A stretch of 46,107 nucleotides of DNA from positions 1-46,107 of the IMG/VR virus record IMGVR_UViG_3300025168_000156; one strand, given 5' to 3'. Within the stretch, counting starts at the first letter, position 1. Each line of letters opens with the position of its first letter. Origin of the DNA: a virus. Made by a program: the position numbers and the translations under genes. Under the pieces are notes generated by a model, which was given only the letters and a program-made list of their open reading frames with translations, made no database searches and was not told the DNA's origin. Positions 23,692 to 29,675 of the stretch are shown here, in pieces.

Positions 23692-24213
23692 TTACACCAC
23701 CCTATCAAAATCAAGATAATCATTATAAGTTTTGAGTGCCTTATCAAAAGGCATTTCATTTAAAATGACGTTGATGTTTTTGTTTGCAATTTTAAACTTA
23801 TTGATATGAACACCACTAATCTTTTTGATGTTCTTGCTCTTCCAAACATATACGTCATTATCTTTGACATAGACGATTTTATTTTTGTTCAAAAGTCTTT
23901 TAAGTTCTTTTGACCTCTTCCAAAGATGTACTTGATCGTGACACCACATTTCAAAACTTGTGTCATATTCTTCTGCATCATTATAGTCAGATGACATCTT
24001 CCATTTAGGTAGATTTTTTTTACACCATTCGTCTATCTCTCTGATAATGGTGTGTGGAAATCTGTCCTCTGTATATTGATGATCTGATCCACCATGACCA
24101 TCATTGCTGACATGGATTGCTTTCTTACCATCCACATAAACATATCCTTCATAGCAATCTGTTTCATGTGATGCAAAAGCTGAATGCTTTATTGATTTCA
24201 TTTCTAGTTTCAT
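23692..24213 (-). CDS. conserved early phage protein, 173 aa
   Basis: The N-terminal region GYVYVDGKKAIHVSNDGHGGSDHQYTEDRF is Gly/Asp/His-rich and looks like a metal- or substrate-binding site, with IDEWCKKNLPKWKM following. The C-terminal half is basic and helical (HLWKRSKELKRLLNKNKIVYVKDND). I have an impression of similar proteins in marine phages. No named domain can be assigned. Confidence 0.65.
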   Translation of the reverse strand: MKLEMKSIKHSAFASHETDCYEGYVYVDGKKAIHVSNDGHGGSDHQYTEDRFPHTIIREIDEWCKKNLPKWKMSSDYNDAEEYDTSFEMWCHDQVHLWKRSKELKRLLNKNKIVYVKDNDVYVWKSKNIKKISGVHINKFKIANKNINVILNEMPFDKALKTYNDYLDFDRVV

Positions 24214-24216
24214 AAT

Positions 24217-24495
24217 TTATCCTCTCTTGTATTTTATTTCTTTTGGTTCAAATCTTTCATTAATTTGACTTTCCCAAAAATCATTATTGAGTTTTATAAA
24301 TCTAACTCGACCACTCAGATCACAATAATCAAACTGCTCTCCAATTCCTAAATGATAGATGTGAGATAAAACATCTGTATCTTCTCCAATACAGTCCCAT
24401 AATTCGCTATTAAATAATTGACCAAATTCTAAAAATTCAAATTTACCATTGTGAATATCTTCATATCCCTCGTGCCACGAAACTCTTAATAACAT
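24217..24495 (-). CDS. small hypothetical early protein, 92 aa
   Basis: The ATG at 24495 follows AAGGAGGGAAAATA, a strong ribosome site, so I prefer it over longer in-frame starts to 24630 that overlap the upstream gene. The product starts MLLRVSWHEGYEDIHNGKFEFLEFGQLF and ends INERFEPKEIKYKRG. It has many aromatic and acidic residues and no known motif. Confidence 0.6.
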   Translation of the reverse strand: MLLRVSWHEGYEDIHNGKFEFLEFGQLFNSELWDCIGEDTDVLSHIYHLGIGEQFDYCDLSGRVRFIKLNNDFWESQINERFEPKEIKYKRG

Positions 24496-24511
24496 TATTT
24501 TCCCTCCTTGA

Positions 24512-24724
24512 TTAATATTCATATTGAAAAAATGGATGACAATCTTCGTCATCCAATGGATATTCTTCTTTATAATATGGCTTTCTTTTTCCCTCGCTTT
24601 CACATTGATCACAAAGTACCTCTGAGCCATCTATCCATGTGTTTCCACATTTGACGTTTACTATCTTCACATCTTCTTGATAGCGACCTATCGGCTTATA
24701 TTTCTCAACTAAAGTATTACACAT
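24512..24724 (-). CDS. small Cys-containing zinc-ribbon-like protein, 70 aa
   Basis: The product contains NVKCGNTWIDGSEVLCDQCESEGKRK: C26, C38 and C41 with two charged neighbours, plus C62 near the end, a plausible partial zinc ribbon. The gene begins one base after GGAGGGAAAATAA, a ribosome site nearly identical to that of the gene after it. Function unknown. Confidence 0.6.
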   Translation of the reverse strand: MCNTLVEKYKPIGRYQEDVKIVNVKCGNTWIDGSEVLCDQCESEGKRKPYYKEEYPLDDEDCHPFFQYEY

Positions 24725-24958
24725 TTATTTTCCCTCCATATTATATTTAGACCAATGCTCATTCCAAACATCTACCAAAGAACCTCTTGTAAATTTATTA
24801 TCTGCATAAATACCTAAAAATTTAAGATTATTATTTAATATGTAATCCCAAACCTTCTTTCTAAACTCTTGGAATGTTTCACATTCAGATACGATATACC
24901 AAACATATTCATCTAACTTTTCTTCTTGATCCATGATCATTGCTTTTACTCTGCCCAT
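24725..24958 (-). CDS. small hypothetical early protein, 77 aa
   Basis: A 77-residue charged protein (MGRVKAMIMDQEEKLDEYVWYIVSECETF, NNNLKFLGIYADNKFTRGSLVDVWNEHW). It overlaps the stop of the upstream gene by one base (TAATG). Helical, no recognised domain. Confidence 0.55.
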   Translation of the reverse strand: MGRVKAMIMDQEEKLDEYVWYIVSECETFQEFRKKVWDYILNNNLKFLGIYADNKFTRGSLVDVWNEHWSKYNMEGK

Positions 24959-25161
24959 TATATAACTCCCATCTTGGTTGCCATTGCAGAACCAAAAAGT
25001 TCTGTGATTAATTCCCTTGAACCTTGGATAGATAACTCCTTATGGTGAATATCTACGATCTGCTCTTTTTCCTCGATCATCTGATCAAGTAAAGGATTGT
25101 CATATGAGATTTGTTCTTTGATAGTTTTTAATCTATTCAGATCATTGTATACTTCGTTCAT
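24958..25161 (-). CDS. small helical early protein, 67 aa
   Basis: The first gene of the early leftward operon. The ATG at 25161 follows TTGAGGTACAATAAA; an in-frame TTG at 25176 is less likely. The product is one long helix-rich chain (VYNDLNRLKTIKEQISYDNPLL, MIEEKEQIVDIHHKELSIQG) with a hydrophobic end (FGSAMATKMGVI). A coiled-coil dimer is possible. Function unknown. Confidence 0.55.
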   Translation of the reverse strand: MNEVYNDLNRLKTIKEQISYDNPLLDQMIEEKEQIVDIHHKELSIQGSRELITELFGSAMATKMGVI

Positions 25162-25306
25162 TTTATTGTACCTCAATTAATTATTAAAAGTTATTAATAT
25201 GAGAATAAATTATAAATGATATATATGCAATCATTAATTAATGTTTTTTTTACATTATATAGTGTTTTTCTGAAAATTTATTTTTTTTTTTTTTTGCTCT
25301 ATCATG

Positions 25307-25405
25307 GTGTAAGAAGTGTGAGAAATGTAATGAGTACCATGAACCATAGACATACACTCAAATCACTCATTACACTTGTATCGTTATTTTTTACACTTCT
25401 TACAC
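25307..25405. repeat. nested inverted repeat
   Basis: Outer 13-bp perfect arms GTGTAAGAAGTGT (25307-25319) and ACACTTCTTACAC (25393-25405), inner 10-bp perfect arms TGTAATGAGT (25326-25335) and ACTCATTACA (25365-25374). The outer arm is repeated again as ACACTTCTT immediately after. Could be a replication-origin element, a cruciform, or operator sites. Confidence 0.7.
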
Positions 25406-25453
25406 TTCTTATGCTCTTGAGACTACTTTTGCATCTGATAGAAAATTGAAAAA

Positions 25454-25482
25454 TTGAAAAAAATATTTAGTGTTGTCATAAT
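25454..25482 (+). promoter_or_regulatory. promoter for the nuclease gene
   Basis: TTGAAA (25454-25459), a 17-base spacer and CATAAT (25477-25482). The start codon at 25501 follows after a very short leader with no clear Shine-Dalgarno sequence. Confidence 0.45.
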
Positions 25483-25500
25483 ATATGTATATAAAGAAAC

Positions 25501-25908
25501 ATGTCTGAGAGTAATTTTTGGAAAACTATCAAAAGAAATCTGCCATCTGATTGTCATGCCACTCGTATAGAAAATAGAAATGGTGGTGGCATCCCAGACG
25601 TTCACATTGTATTAAATGGCTTTTCTTTTTGGATCGAGTTAAAAGTAAGCAAAGGTAACAAAGTTTTATTGTCCCCTCATCAAATTGCTTGGAACTCTGC
25701 CTATTGCAGAAAAGGTGGTGTTTCTTTTATCTTGGCAAAGCACCCCTCTGAAGGCTCATTATATTTGTTTGAAGGTAATCGGTGTTCTGAGTTATTGGAT
25801 AATGGATTAAGAACCATGAACCTATATTTCGGTAAAGATTATAAAGAATTATTTTCGGTCATTCGGGATTTCGGGTTGGGAAAAATCGGGTCGGGTCGGG
25901 CAAAATAA
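25501..25908 (+). CDS. PD-(D/E)XK nuclease, VRR-NUC-like
   Basis: The 135-residue protein has the core RIENRNGGGIPDVHIVLNGFSFWIELKVSKGN: D33 in GGIPD, E46 and K48 in ELK, and Q60 in LSPHQIAWN, the arrangement of small PD-(D/E)XK nucleases such as VRR-NUC and Holliday-junction-type enzymes. It likely cuts structured DNA during recombination or packaging. It is read rightward, alone, against the leftward genes. Its C-terminus (GLGKIGSGRAK) is encoded by a dense cluster of TCGGG repeats. Confidence 0.8.
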   Translation: MSESNFWKTIKRNLPSDCHATRIENRNGGGIPDVHIVLNGFSFWIELKVSKGNKVLLSPHQIAWNSAYCRKGGVSFILAKHPSEGSLYLFEGNRCSELLDNGLRTMNLYFGKDYKELFSVIRDFGLGKIGSGRAK

Positions 25909-25936
25909 CAAGGTATAAATATACTAGAACATATAA
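25863..25936 (+). repeat. TCGGG cluster plus AGGTATAA element, copy 1
   Basis: Five TCGGG units (25863-25900) are followed by an element reading AGGTATAA, ATATACTA, ACATATAA with short spacers (25911-25936). The same order recurs at 26965-27055 in the same orientation, 1.1 kb away. Confidence 0.65.
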
Positions 25937-25982
25937 TTATACCAATCTGACGGCTCTTATATAAAGAAATTTTTTTTGAGAA

Positions 25983-26016
25983 AAAAATAACCAAGTTTCA
26001 AAGCTTGGTTATTTTT
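25983..26016. terminator. bidirectional intrinsic terminator
   Basis: A 13-bp stem, AAAAATAACCAAG with CTTGGTTATTTTT, and an 8-base loop. T and A tracts lie on both sides, so it serves both the rightward nuclease gene and the convergent leftward gene that stops at 26032. Confidence 0.8.
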
Positions 26017-26031
26017 CCGAGGTAACTCTGT

Positions 26032-26259
26032 TTATAAAATTGCTTTATTAGATAGCTTTTCTGATATAATGCCCTCTTTTTGCATTGCGTCTAAAAACTC
26101 GCACCATTCACTTCTAATAGTTGCGTTATACTCGTTTTGTGTTAATGGCTTTTTAGTTACTTGATTATATAACTTTATAATATTAATATTATTTAAAGTT
26201 TTGTAACCTTGCCAAAAAGCTTTTCTTAATTCTTTTTGAGTTGTTATTTCATATTTCAT
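26032..26259 (-). CDS. conserved phage protein of LRKAFW type, 75 aa
   Basis: The 75-residue product reads ITTQKELRKAFWQGYKTLNNIN and ends EFLDAMQKEGIISEKLSNKAIL, similar to a recurring small phage protein family of unknown function (recognised from memory). The codon usage is very AT-rich. The start overlaps the stop of the upstream Gp88-like gene by four bases (ATGA). Confidence 0.65.
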   Translation of the reverse strand: MKYEITTQKELRKAFWQGYKTLNNINIIKLYNQVTKKPLTQNEYNATIRSEWCEFLDAMQKEGIISEKLSNKAIL

Positions 26260-26885
26260 TTTTTAACCTTTTCTATAATTGTTTTTGTTTCGTTGTGAGT
26301 GTAACAAAGTAAACAATCGACACACTTAGAATGACAATTGATATTAAAATTATCTTTGTTTTCTTTTGTTACATTGTTAAAACTTTTATCAAAATATTTT
26401 GGTAACTTGTTTAATGGTTTGTCTAATTTACTATTAGAATAAATAAGAATTAAGTTTTCTGGTTTTTGGTTATTATCAAAAAACTTTTTTATTAAATCAA
26501 ATCTTTTTGACCACAATGTAAAATTACAATGTGGATTTTTTAAAGCGATATTATTATAATTTTCTAAATGATTTAAATTAATTAATTCTCCGTGGCTATC
26601 AAATCTAAAATATAATTCTAGAATAGTCGGCAATAAAGAAAATTCAATTATACTACTACTCAATAATTTACTATTCCTTTCCAAAGGATTAACCATATTT
26701 TTTCTAAAACTAGTTAACGAATTTATAGAATAGCAAAATGAACAAATTGAATTTTTGTTTTTACTTTGTTTAATACAATACTCATTAGTTAAAGTATTTA
26801 CATTTATTGAATTAATGGCACTGTCGCACGTATCACTTTTTCCAAGCTTTCCAGAACCTTTTGTTATATGTATTTTTTGAAACAT
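26256..26885 (-). CDS. Cys-rich Gp88-like phage protein
   Basis: The 209-residue protein has an N-terminal C20 and CSFCY (C48, C51) and a C-terminal C184-x3-C188-x2-C191-x2-C194 (NCHSKCVDCLLCY), with the middle FRFDSHGELINLNHLENYNNIALKNPHC and LWSKRFDL. This layout resembles phage Gp88-type proteins, of which the N-terminal CxxCY and late Cys cluster are typical, and suggests an Fe-S or zinc cluster. The radical SAM CxxxCxxC motif is absent. A promoter lies just upstream. Function of the family is not established as far as I know. Confidence 0.6.
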   Translation of the reverse strand: MFQKIHITKGSGKLGKSDTCDSAINSINVNTLTNEYCIKQSKNKNSICSFCYSINSLTSFRKNMVNPLERNSKLLSSSIIEFSLLPTILELYFRFDSHGELINLNHLENYNNIALKNPHCNFTLWSKRFDLIKKFFDNNQKPENLILIYSNSKLDKPLNKLPKYFDKSFNNVTKENKDNFNINCHSKCVDCLLCYTHNETKTIIEKVKK

Positions 26886-26915
26886 TTTTACCTCATTAAT
26901 AATAATTAATAATTT

Positions 26916-26943
26916 ATTATAACTTAGTTACAATAAAAAACAA
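26916..26943 (-). promoter_or_regulatory. promoter for the Gp88-like gene
   Basis: On the minus strand TTGTTT (26938-26943), 16 bases, and a perfect TATAAT (26916-26921). The transcript start would lie about 20 bases before the ribosome site GAGGTAAAA. Confidence 0.6.
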
Positions 26944-26964
26944 GTAATTATAATATTTAATAAG

Positions 26965-27055
26965 TCGGGTTTTCGGGATTTTTTTAATTCGGGAATTCGG
27001 GATTTTTTTTTAAATAATAATAATATAATAGGTATAATAATATACTAACATATAA
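26965..27055 (+). repeat. TCGGG cluster plus AGGTATAA element, copy 2
   Basis: Four TCGGG units (26965-27001), then AGGTATAA, TA, ATATACTA, ACATATAA (27030-27055). The order and orientation match copy 1 at 25863-25936, with two small spacer differences. Confidence 0.65.
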
Positions 27056-27200
27056 AACAAACTATCTAGTAAGCTTTAAAAATAGATTTTTTTTTGGTGC
27101 TGCACTTAAAAATTTTAAAAATAGTTTTTCCTGGTCAAAATATTTTACTTGTTAAAACTTGTTTATTTTGATAATGGTCTGAAGGTCTTTAAAAAAAGAC

Positions 27201-27237
27201 AAAAAAATTGGAATAACTGAAAAATCAGCTATTCCAA
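27201..27237 (-). terminator. leftward intrinsic terminator
   Basis: On the minus strand the arms TTGGAATAGCTGA and TCAGTTATTCCAA (one G-U pair) enclose a 4-base loop and are followed by TTTTTTTG. It ends the small leftward operon that begins near 28351. Confidence 0.8.
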
Positions 27238-27243
27238 TAAAGT

Positions 27244-27456
27244 TTAATCAAATTTTGGATATCTTGGATTTTTATCCAATTGAACAATTTTAGAGTTTAA
27301 AAGTTTTTCTTTTGTAATATGTAACCTTTTACCATAATCCAACATCTCAACAACCATATTGCATTGACCTTTGGGAAGGACGGAGGAATTTACTATCGAT
27401 TTTGCAACCTCAAACATATTCTCCCAATTTGGTTCATTTTTAATATATTTTGGCAT
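27244..27456 (-). CDS. small hypothetical protein, 70 aa
   Basis: The ATG at 27456 follows GGAGGTTTTATA and overlaps the stop of the upstream gene by one base, so it is preferred over 27504. The product starts MPKYIKNEPNWENMFEVAKSIVNSS and ends RYPKFD. Amphipathic helices, no known domain. Confidence 0.55.
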   Translation of the reverse strand: MPKYIKNEPNWENMFEVAKSIVNSSVLPKGQCNMVVEMLDYGKRLHITKEKLLNSKIVQLDKNPRYPKFD

Positions 27457-27785
27457 TATAAAACCTCCGAATTTTGATCGCCTTTTAAATATTCTTTTAT
27501 CCAAAAATCAAAAATGGCATTAAAATCTTTTTTATTCCATTCATAAGGAACACCGATACAAGCTAATGTTTCACCTTTAAACAAGTGTACTTGGCAACTA
27601 TTCCAATCTTGCTCCATAATAAAAACTTGTTTTTTGTTCAAATCTTTATATTGCCATTTAGGTTTGAATTCACCCTCTATTGCTGATTTTTTATTATTAG
27701 TTTCATCTCTAATTGATACAGAAAAACCTTTTCCATTAGATTGTCTTTTAAATCTAAATTTATTTTTAGAATAAAATATAGTCAT
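27456..27785 (-). CDS. hypothetical protein, 109 aa
   Basis: The start at 27785 has the ribosome site GTGAGGTAAAA, the same as other genes of this cassette. The product is beta-rich with many aromatic residues (FRFKRQSNGKGFSVSIRDE, WQYKDLNKKQVFIMEQDWNS, HLFKGETLACIGVPYEW) and could be a small binding domain. An upstream in-frame start at 27854 would add a hydrophobic segment that belongs to the other frame's small membrane gene. No family recognised. Confidence 0.55.
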   Translation of the reverse strand: MTIFYSKNKFRFKRQSNGKGFSVSIRDETNNKKSAIEGEFKPKWQYKDLNKKQVFIMEQDWNSCQVHLFKGETLACIGVPYEWNKKDFNAIFDFWIKEYLKGDQNSEVL

Positions 27786-27787
27786 TT

Positions 27788-27961
27788 TTACCTCACTAAA
27801 TAAATGATTAAATGAATTAAAAAGAAAACCAAAAACAATGGTAAGAAAAACCATAAAGTAAATTTATCTAACTTTTTAGAAAATTCACTAGGTTTCATAT
27901 CTACAATTATTTTTGGTCTAACCCTCTTAAGAGGGTTAGATTTATTATTTAAGTTAGTCAT
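27788..27961 (-). CDS. small single-span membrane protein, 57 aa
   Basis: The 57-residue product has a charged N-terminal part (about residues 1-33, Lys/Arg-rich) and one hydrophobic span at about 35-56 (TLWFFLPLFLVFFLIHLIIY). It starts three bases after the upstream stop. The gene ends just before the next ribosome site. A 24-bp perfect palindrome lies in its 5' part. Single-span basic proteins can be holins, antiholins or signal-anchor proteins. It is below the usual length cutoff; the coding call rests on the in-frame span and operon spacing. Confidence 0.5.
   Translation of the reverse strand: MTNLNNKSNPLKRVRPKIIVDMKPSEFSKKLDKFTLWFFLPLFLVFFLIHLIIYLVR
27917..27940. repeat. 24-base perfect palindrome
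   Basis: TCTAACCCTCTT and AAGAGGGTTAGA are exact inverted copies with no spacer. It lies inside the small membrane-protein gene, about 25 bases after the stop of the upstream gene. Either an operator-like site, a hairpin acting on the leftward transcript, or a cruciform. Confidence 0.75.
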
Positions 27962-27964
27962 TAT

Positions 27965-28351
27965 TTAAATTTTAAAAGCTTCTAAAGGCATCTTTAAAAA
28001 ATCTTTTACTGAAGGATTAGTTTCTTTTACATAAGCAAAAGCATAACTATTAGAATAAGGAAAATCTTTATTATTTATAAAGTATTTTACAAAATCTTCC
28101 TCACCTTCAATAAATTCAAAATGCCCACTTGCAATGTCTTTTGCGTATTGGTCGCCATATTCCCAACTACCAAAAGTATTATCTGATTTTGCGACAGTAT
28201 ACCATGCGCTAAAATCATTATGCTTATGAGGTAGCTGATGGATTTTTAATACTCTTACTTCCCAACTACTATCAAAGTTAGCAATAAACCTAGCAATAGG
28301 TTTCTCGATTTTTCTAATCTTTTTAAAGATATTTTTTTCTAGTTTTAACAA
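27965..28351 (-). CDS. hypothetical protein with TTG start, 128 aa
   Basis: The leftward cassette opens with this 128-residue gene. No ATG occurs near the ribosome site GAGGTAAATAAA; the start is TTG at 28351, eight bases after GAGGT. The product contains IARFIANFDSSWEVRVLKIHQLPHKHNDFSAWYTVAKSDNTFGSW and GDQYAKDIASGHFEFIEGEEDFVKYF. I see no known domain. Its expression is expected from the promoter region with adjacent palindromes at 28383-28423. Confidence 0.6.
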   Translation of the reverse strand: MLKLEKNIFKKIRKIEKPIARFIANFDSSWEVRVLKIHQLPHKHNDFSAWYTVAKSDNTFGSWEYGDQYAKDIASGHFEFIEGEEDFVKYFINNKDFPYSNSYAFAYVKETNPSVKDFLKMPLEAFKI

Positions 28352-28382
28352 TTTATTTACCTCATTAATTGTTTTTTTTGAT

Positions 28383-28423
28383 ATGAGAAATATTTCTCAT
28401 GTATGGGAATAATTCCCATACAT
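28383..28423. promoter_or_regulatory. two abutting perfect palindromes
   Basis: ATGAGAAAT with ATTTCTCAT (18 bp, 28383-28400), then ATGTATGGGAAT, one base, ATTCCCATACAT (arms 28399-28410 and 28412-28423). They sit over the probable start of the leftward transcript that begins at 28351, as twin operator sites would. Together they could also form two hairpins in the leader. Confidence 0.7.
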
Positions 28424-28532
28424 TATTAATATCACAGTTAGTTGTAAATGTTAACAATTATTTATAATTTTTAATAACTTTTATAGGGTTACTAGCAACA
28501 GCGATTTTTTAAATTTAAATATATACCAGACC

Positions 28533-28668
28533 CCCACACCCCCTTTTTTGGGGACGGGTGGGTAATAACTGCACATAAAATGCAGGTTCCACGAATTTAT
28601 TTGCATGTATTTTTATTCGAGAACCACACCCCCCCTCTTCCAGAAAAAGGCCCCTAGGAGTCCCTAGG
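28533..28668. repeat. GC-rich structured element before terminase
   Basis: A hairpin of CCCAC and CCCC pairing with GGGG and GTGGG around six T residues (28533-28562), then CTGCA/TGCAG (28569-28585) and CCCTAGG twice. The G/C-rich texture contrasts with the AT-rich genome. It lies next to the terminase genes, where packaging signals are expected, but no such function is shown. Confidence 0.45.
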
Positions 28669-28679
28669 CACAAAAAAAT

Positions 28680-28710
28680 TTGCAAATATAATTTCATTGG
28701 GTTATGTTGT
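28680..28710 (+). promoter_or_regulatory. probable rightward late promoter
   Basis: TTGCAA, a 17-base spacer and TATGTT lie just upstream of the strong ribosome site GGAGGTCCTT for the gene at 28725. This is the first gene of the long late transcript. Boxes are only moderately like consensus. Confidence 0.45.
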
Positions 28711-28724
28711 GGTAGGAGGTCCTT

Positions 28725-29675
28725 ATGGTTCAGTTTAGTGGTAATTTTACAAACGAAGATTTAAAAGGTGACACAGGTCGAAAAGATCCAATAGACGAGG
28801 TCATAGATATATTAACCGCTCCATCAAGACCAGCACCCGTGAATGTTGGTATGATGCCAGAGCGTAGAGGTAACGTAAACATTCCTATGGGACAGTCTAC
28901 GTTTGTAAATGTTCCAGGTCGCCCTGGAGAAGAACAAGCTCAAACTCCTCTAAATGTTGCAAGTCCGTTTACTACTGCCTTAAATTTAGATCCAGATATG
29001 TTTGATCAAGACACTGGGGATATTATAAATTATCCTGTTGGTGGTGGTCGTGGAGGTCCTTTTGATGGAGGTAATTTTTTAACAAGTATTCCTGCAAATT
29101 TTGGAATAGCTAACGTATTAACTGATCCTACGGGAGGTTCTGGACCACCATCAGCAAGAGGACTAGCAGGTATAAACACACAAGGCGGTTATTTAGGAGA
29201 TCAATTGTTTAATATTCCTACGGATCTTGGTGCAAGTATCGATCCTTATGAACAATTTGGTGACAACCTTTTAGGTGGTGACGCATCTACAGTTTATGGG
29301 ATTAACCCTATCGTAAAAAGGATTGCTGAATTTCAAGGCTATGACATGGATACAGATGAGGGTGTAAGAAAGTATTTAGCAGATACTCAACAAACAATGG
29401 AAGATTCTGGAGATGCACTTGAAGCAAGACGCAAGGATCAAGATCGAGAGATGGCAGCAATGTTAGCGGCACAACAACAGCAACCCGTTGACCCATGTCC
29501 AGAAGGCTATCGTATGGATCCAGTATCCAAGGTCTGTGTACCAACGGACGATACCACTGAACCGACTGATCCAGTAAAACGAACCTATGATACGATGACA
29601 AAACCAGAACCTAACTATACCGCAGCAACGAACTTCAATGTTCCAGCTATTAATTTGCCAGATATATTTGGCTAA
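28725..29675 (+). CDS. hypothetical late protein, Pro/Gly-rich, 316 aa
   Basis: The 316-residue protein begins MVQFSGNFTNEDLKGDTGRKDPIDEV, followed by long Gly/Pro/Asp-rich disordered stretches, a predicted helix (RIAEFQGYDMDTDEGVRKYLADT) and a Cys motif CPEGYRMDPVSKVCVP, a pattern I know from marine phage proteins of unknown role. A strong GGAGG ribosome site precedes the ATG. It is the first late gene, before terminase. The stop overlaps the small terminase start (TAATG). Confidence 0.6.
   Translation: MVQFSGNFTNEDLKGDTGRKDPIDEVIDILTAPSRPAPVNVGMMPERRGNVNIPMGQSTFVNVPGRPGEEQAQTPLNVASPFTTALNLDPDMFDQDTGDIINYPVGGGRGGPFDGGNFLTSIPANFGIANVLTDPTGGSGPPSARGLAGINTQGGYLGDQLFNIPTDLGASIDPYEQFGDNLLGGDASTVYGINPIVKRIAEFQGYDMDTDEGVRKYLADTQQTMEDSGDALEARRKDQDREMAAMLAAQQQQPVDPCPEGYRMDPVSKVCVPTDDTTEPTDPVKRTYDTMTKPEPNYTAATNFNVPAINLPDIFG

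Larger units (their letters stand above)
25162..25500. promoter_or_regulatory. early divergent control region, AT-rich
   Basis: A gene-free 339-base stretch between leftward early genes and the rightward nuclease. It holds two TATAAT-like boxes on the minus strand (25209-25214 and 25254-25259), a run of about 15 thymines near 25281-25295, a nested inverted repeat (25307-25405) and a rightward promoter (25454-25482). It is the most likely origin or early promoter region. An in-frame rightward open reading frame here has only chance hydrophobic composition and is rejected. Confidence 0.55.
26886..27243. promoter_or_regulatory. AT-rich intergenic region with repeats and promoter
   Basis: No gene is seen in this 358-base stretch. 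It contains a leftward promoter (26916-26943), four TCGGG units (26965-27001), the AGGTATAA element (27030-27055), long AT runs, and a terminator (27201-27237). The composition and repeat density fit a regulatory or replication element. Confidence 0.55.
28352..28724. promoter_or_regulatory. intergenic control region upstream of packaging genes
   Basis: A 373-base gene-free region. From left it holds a ribosome site for the leftward gene, two abutting perfect palindromes (28383-28423), a leftward promoter candidate (TTTACA, 17 bases, TAATGT, near 28421-28450), AT-rich DNA, a GC-rich hairpin (28533-28562), a second small hairpin (28569-28585), direct repeats of CCCTAGG (28652-28658 and 28662-28668) and a rightward promoter and ribosome site before 28725. 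I see no gene; a minus-strand open frame at 28515-28697 lies across C-runs. Confidence 0.55.

Noticed and set aside
24496-24630. Longer start for the gene at 24217
   Set aside because: A strong GGAGGG ribosome site before 24495 and overlap with another gene make the longer form unlikely.
25307-25405. CRISPR array reading of the repeats
   Set aside because: The repeats are inverted and nested, not regularly spaced direct repeats with unique spacers, and no cas genes are present.
25216-25449. A rightward open reading frame of 77 codons in the early control region
   Set aside because: Its hydrophobic composition comes from the T-run and from the inverted repeat, it has no ribosome site, and it overlaps strong regulatory structure.
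28533-28668. tRNA-like or attachment-site reading of the GC-rich element
   Set aside because: No acceptor-anticodon-T loop arrangement could be drawn and no integrase is present.
28515-28697. A leftward open reading frame of 60 codons crossing C-rich DNA
   Set aside because: The product is low in normal composition, there is no ribosome site, and the DNA is explained by the GC-rich hairpin and repeats.
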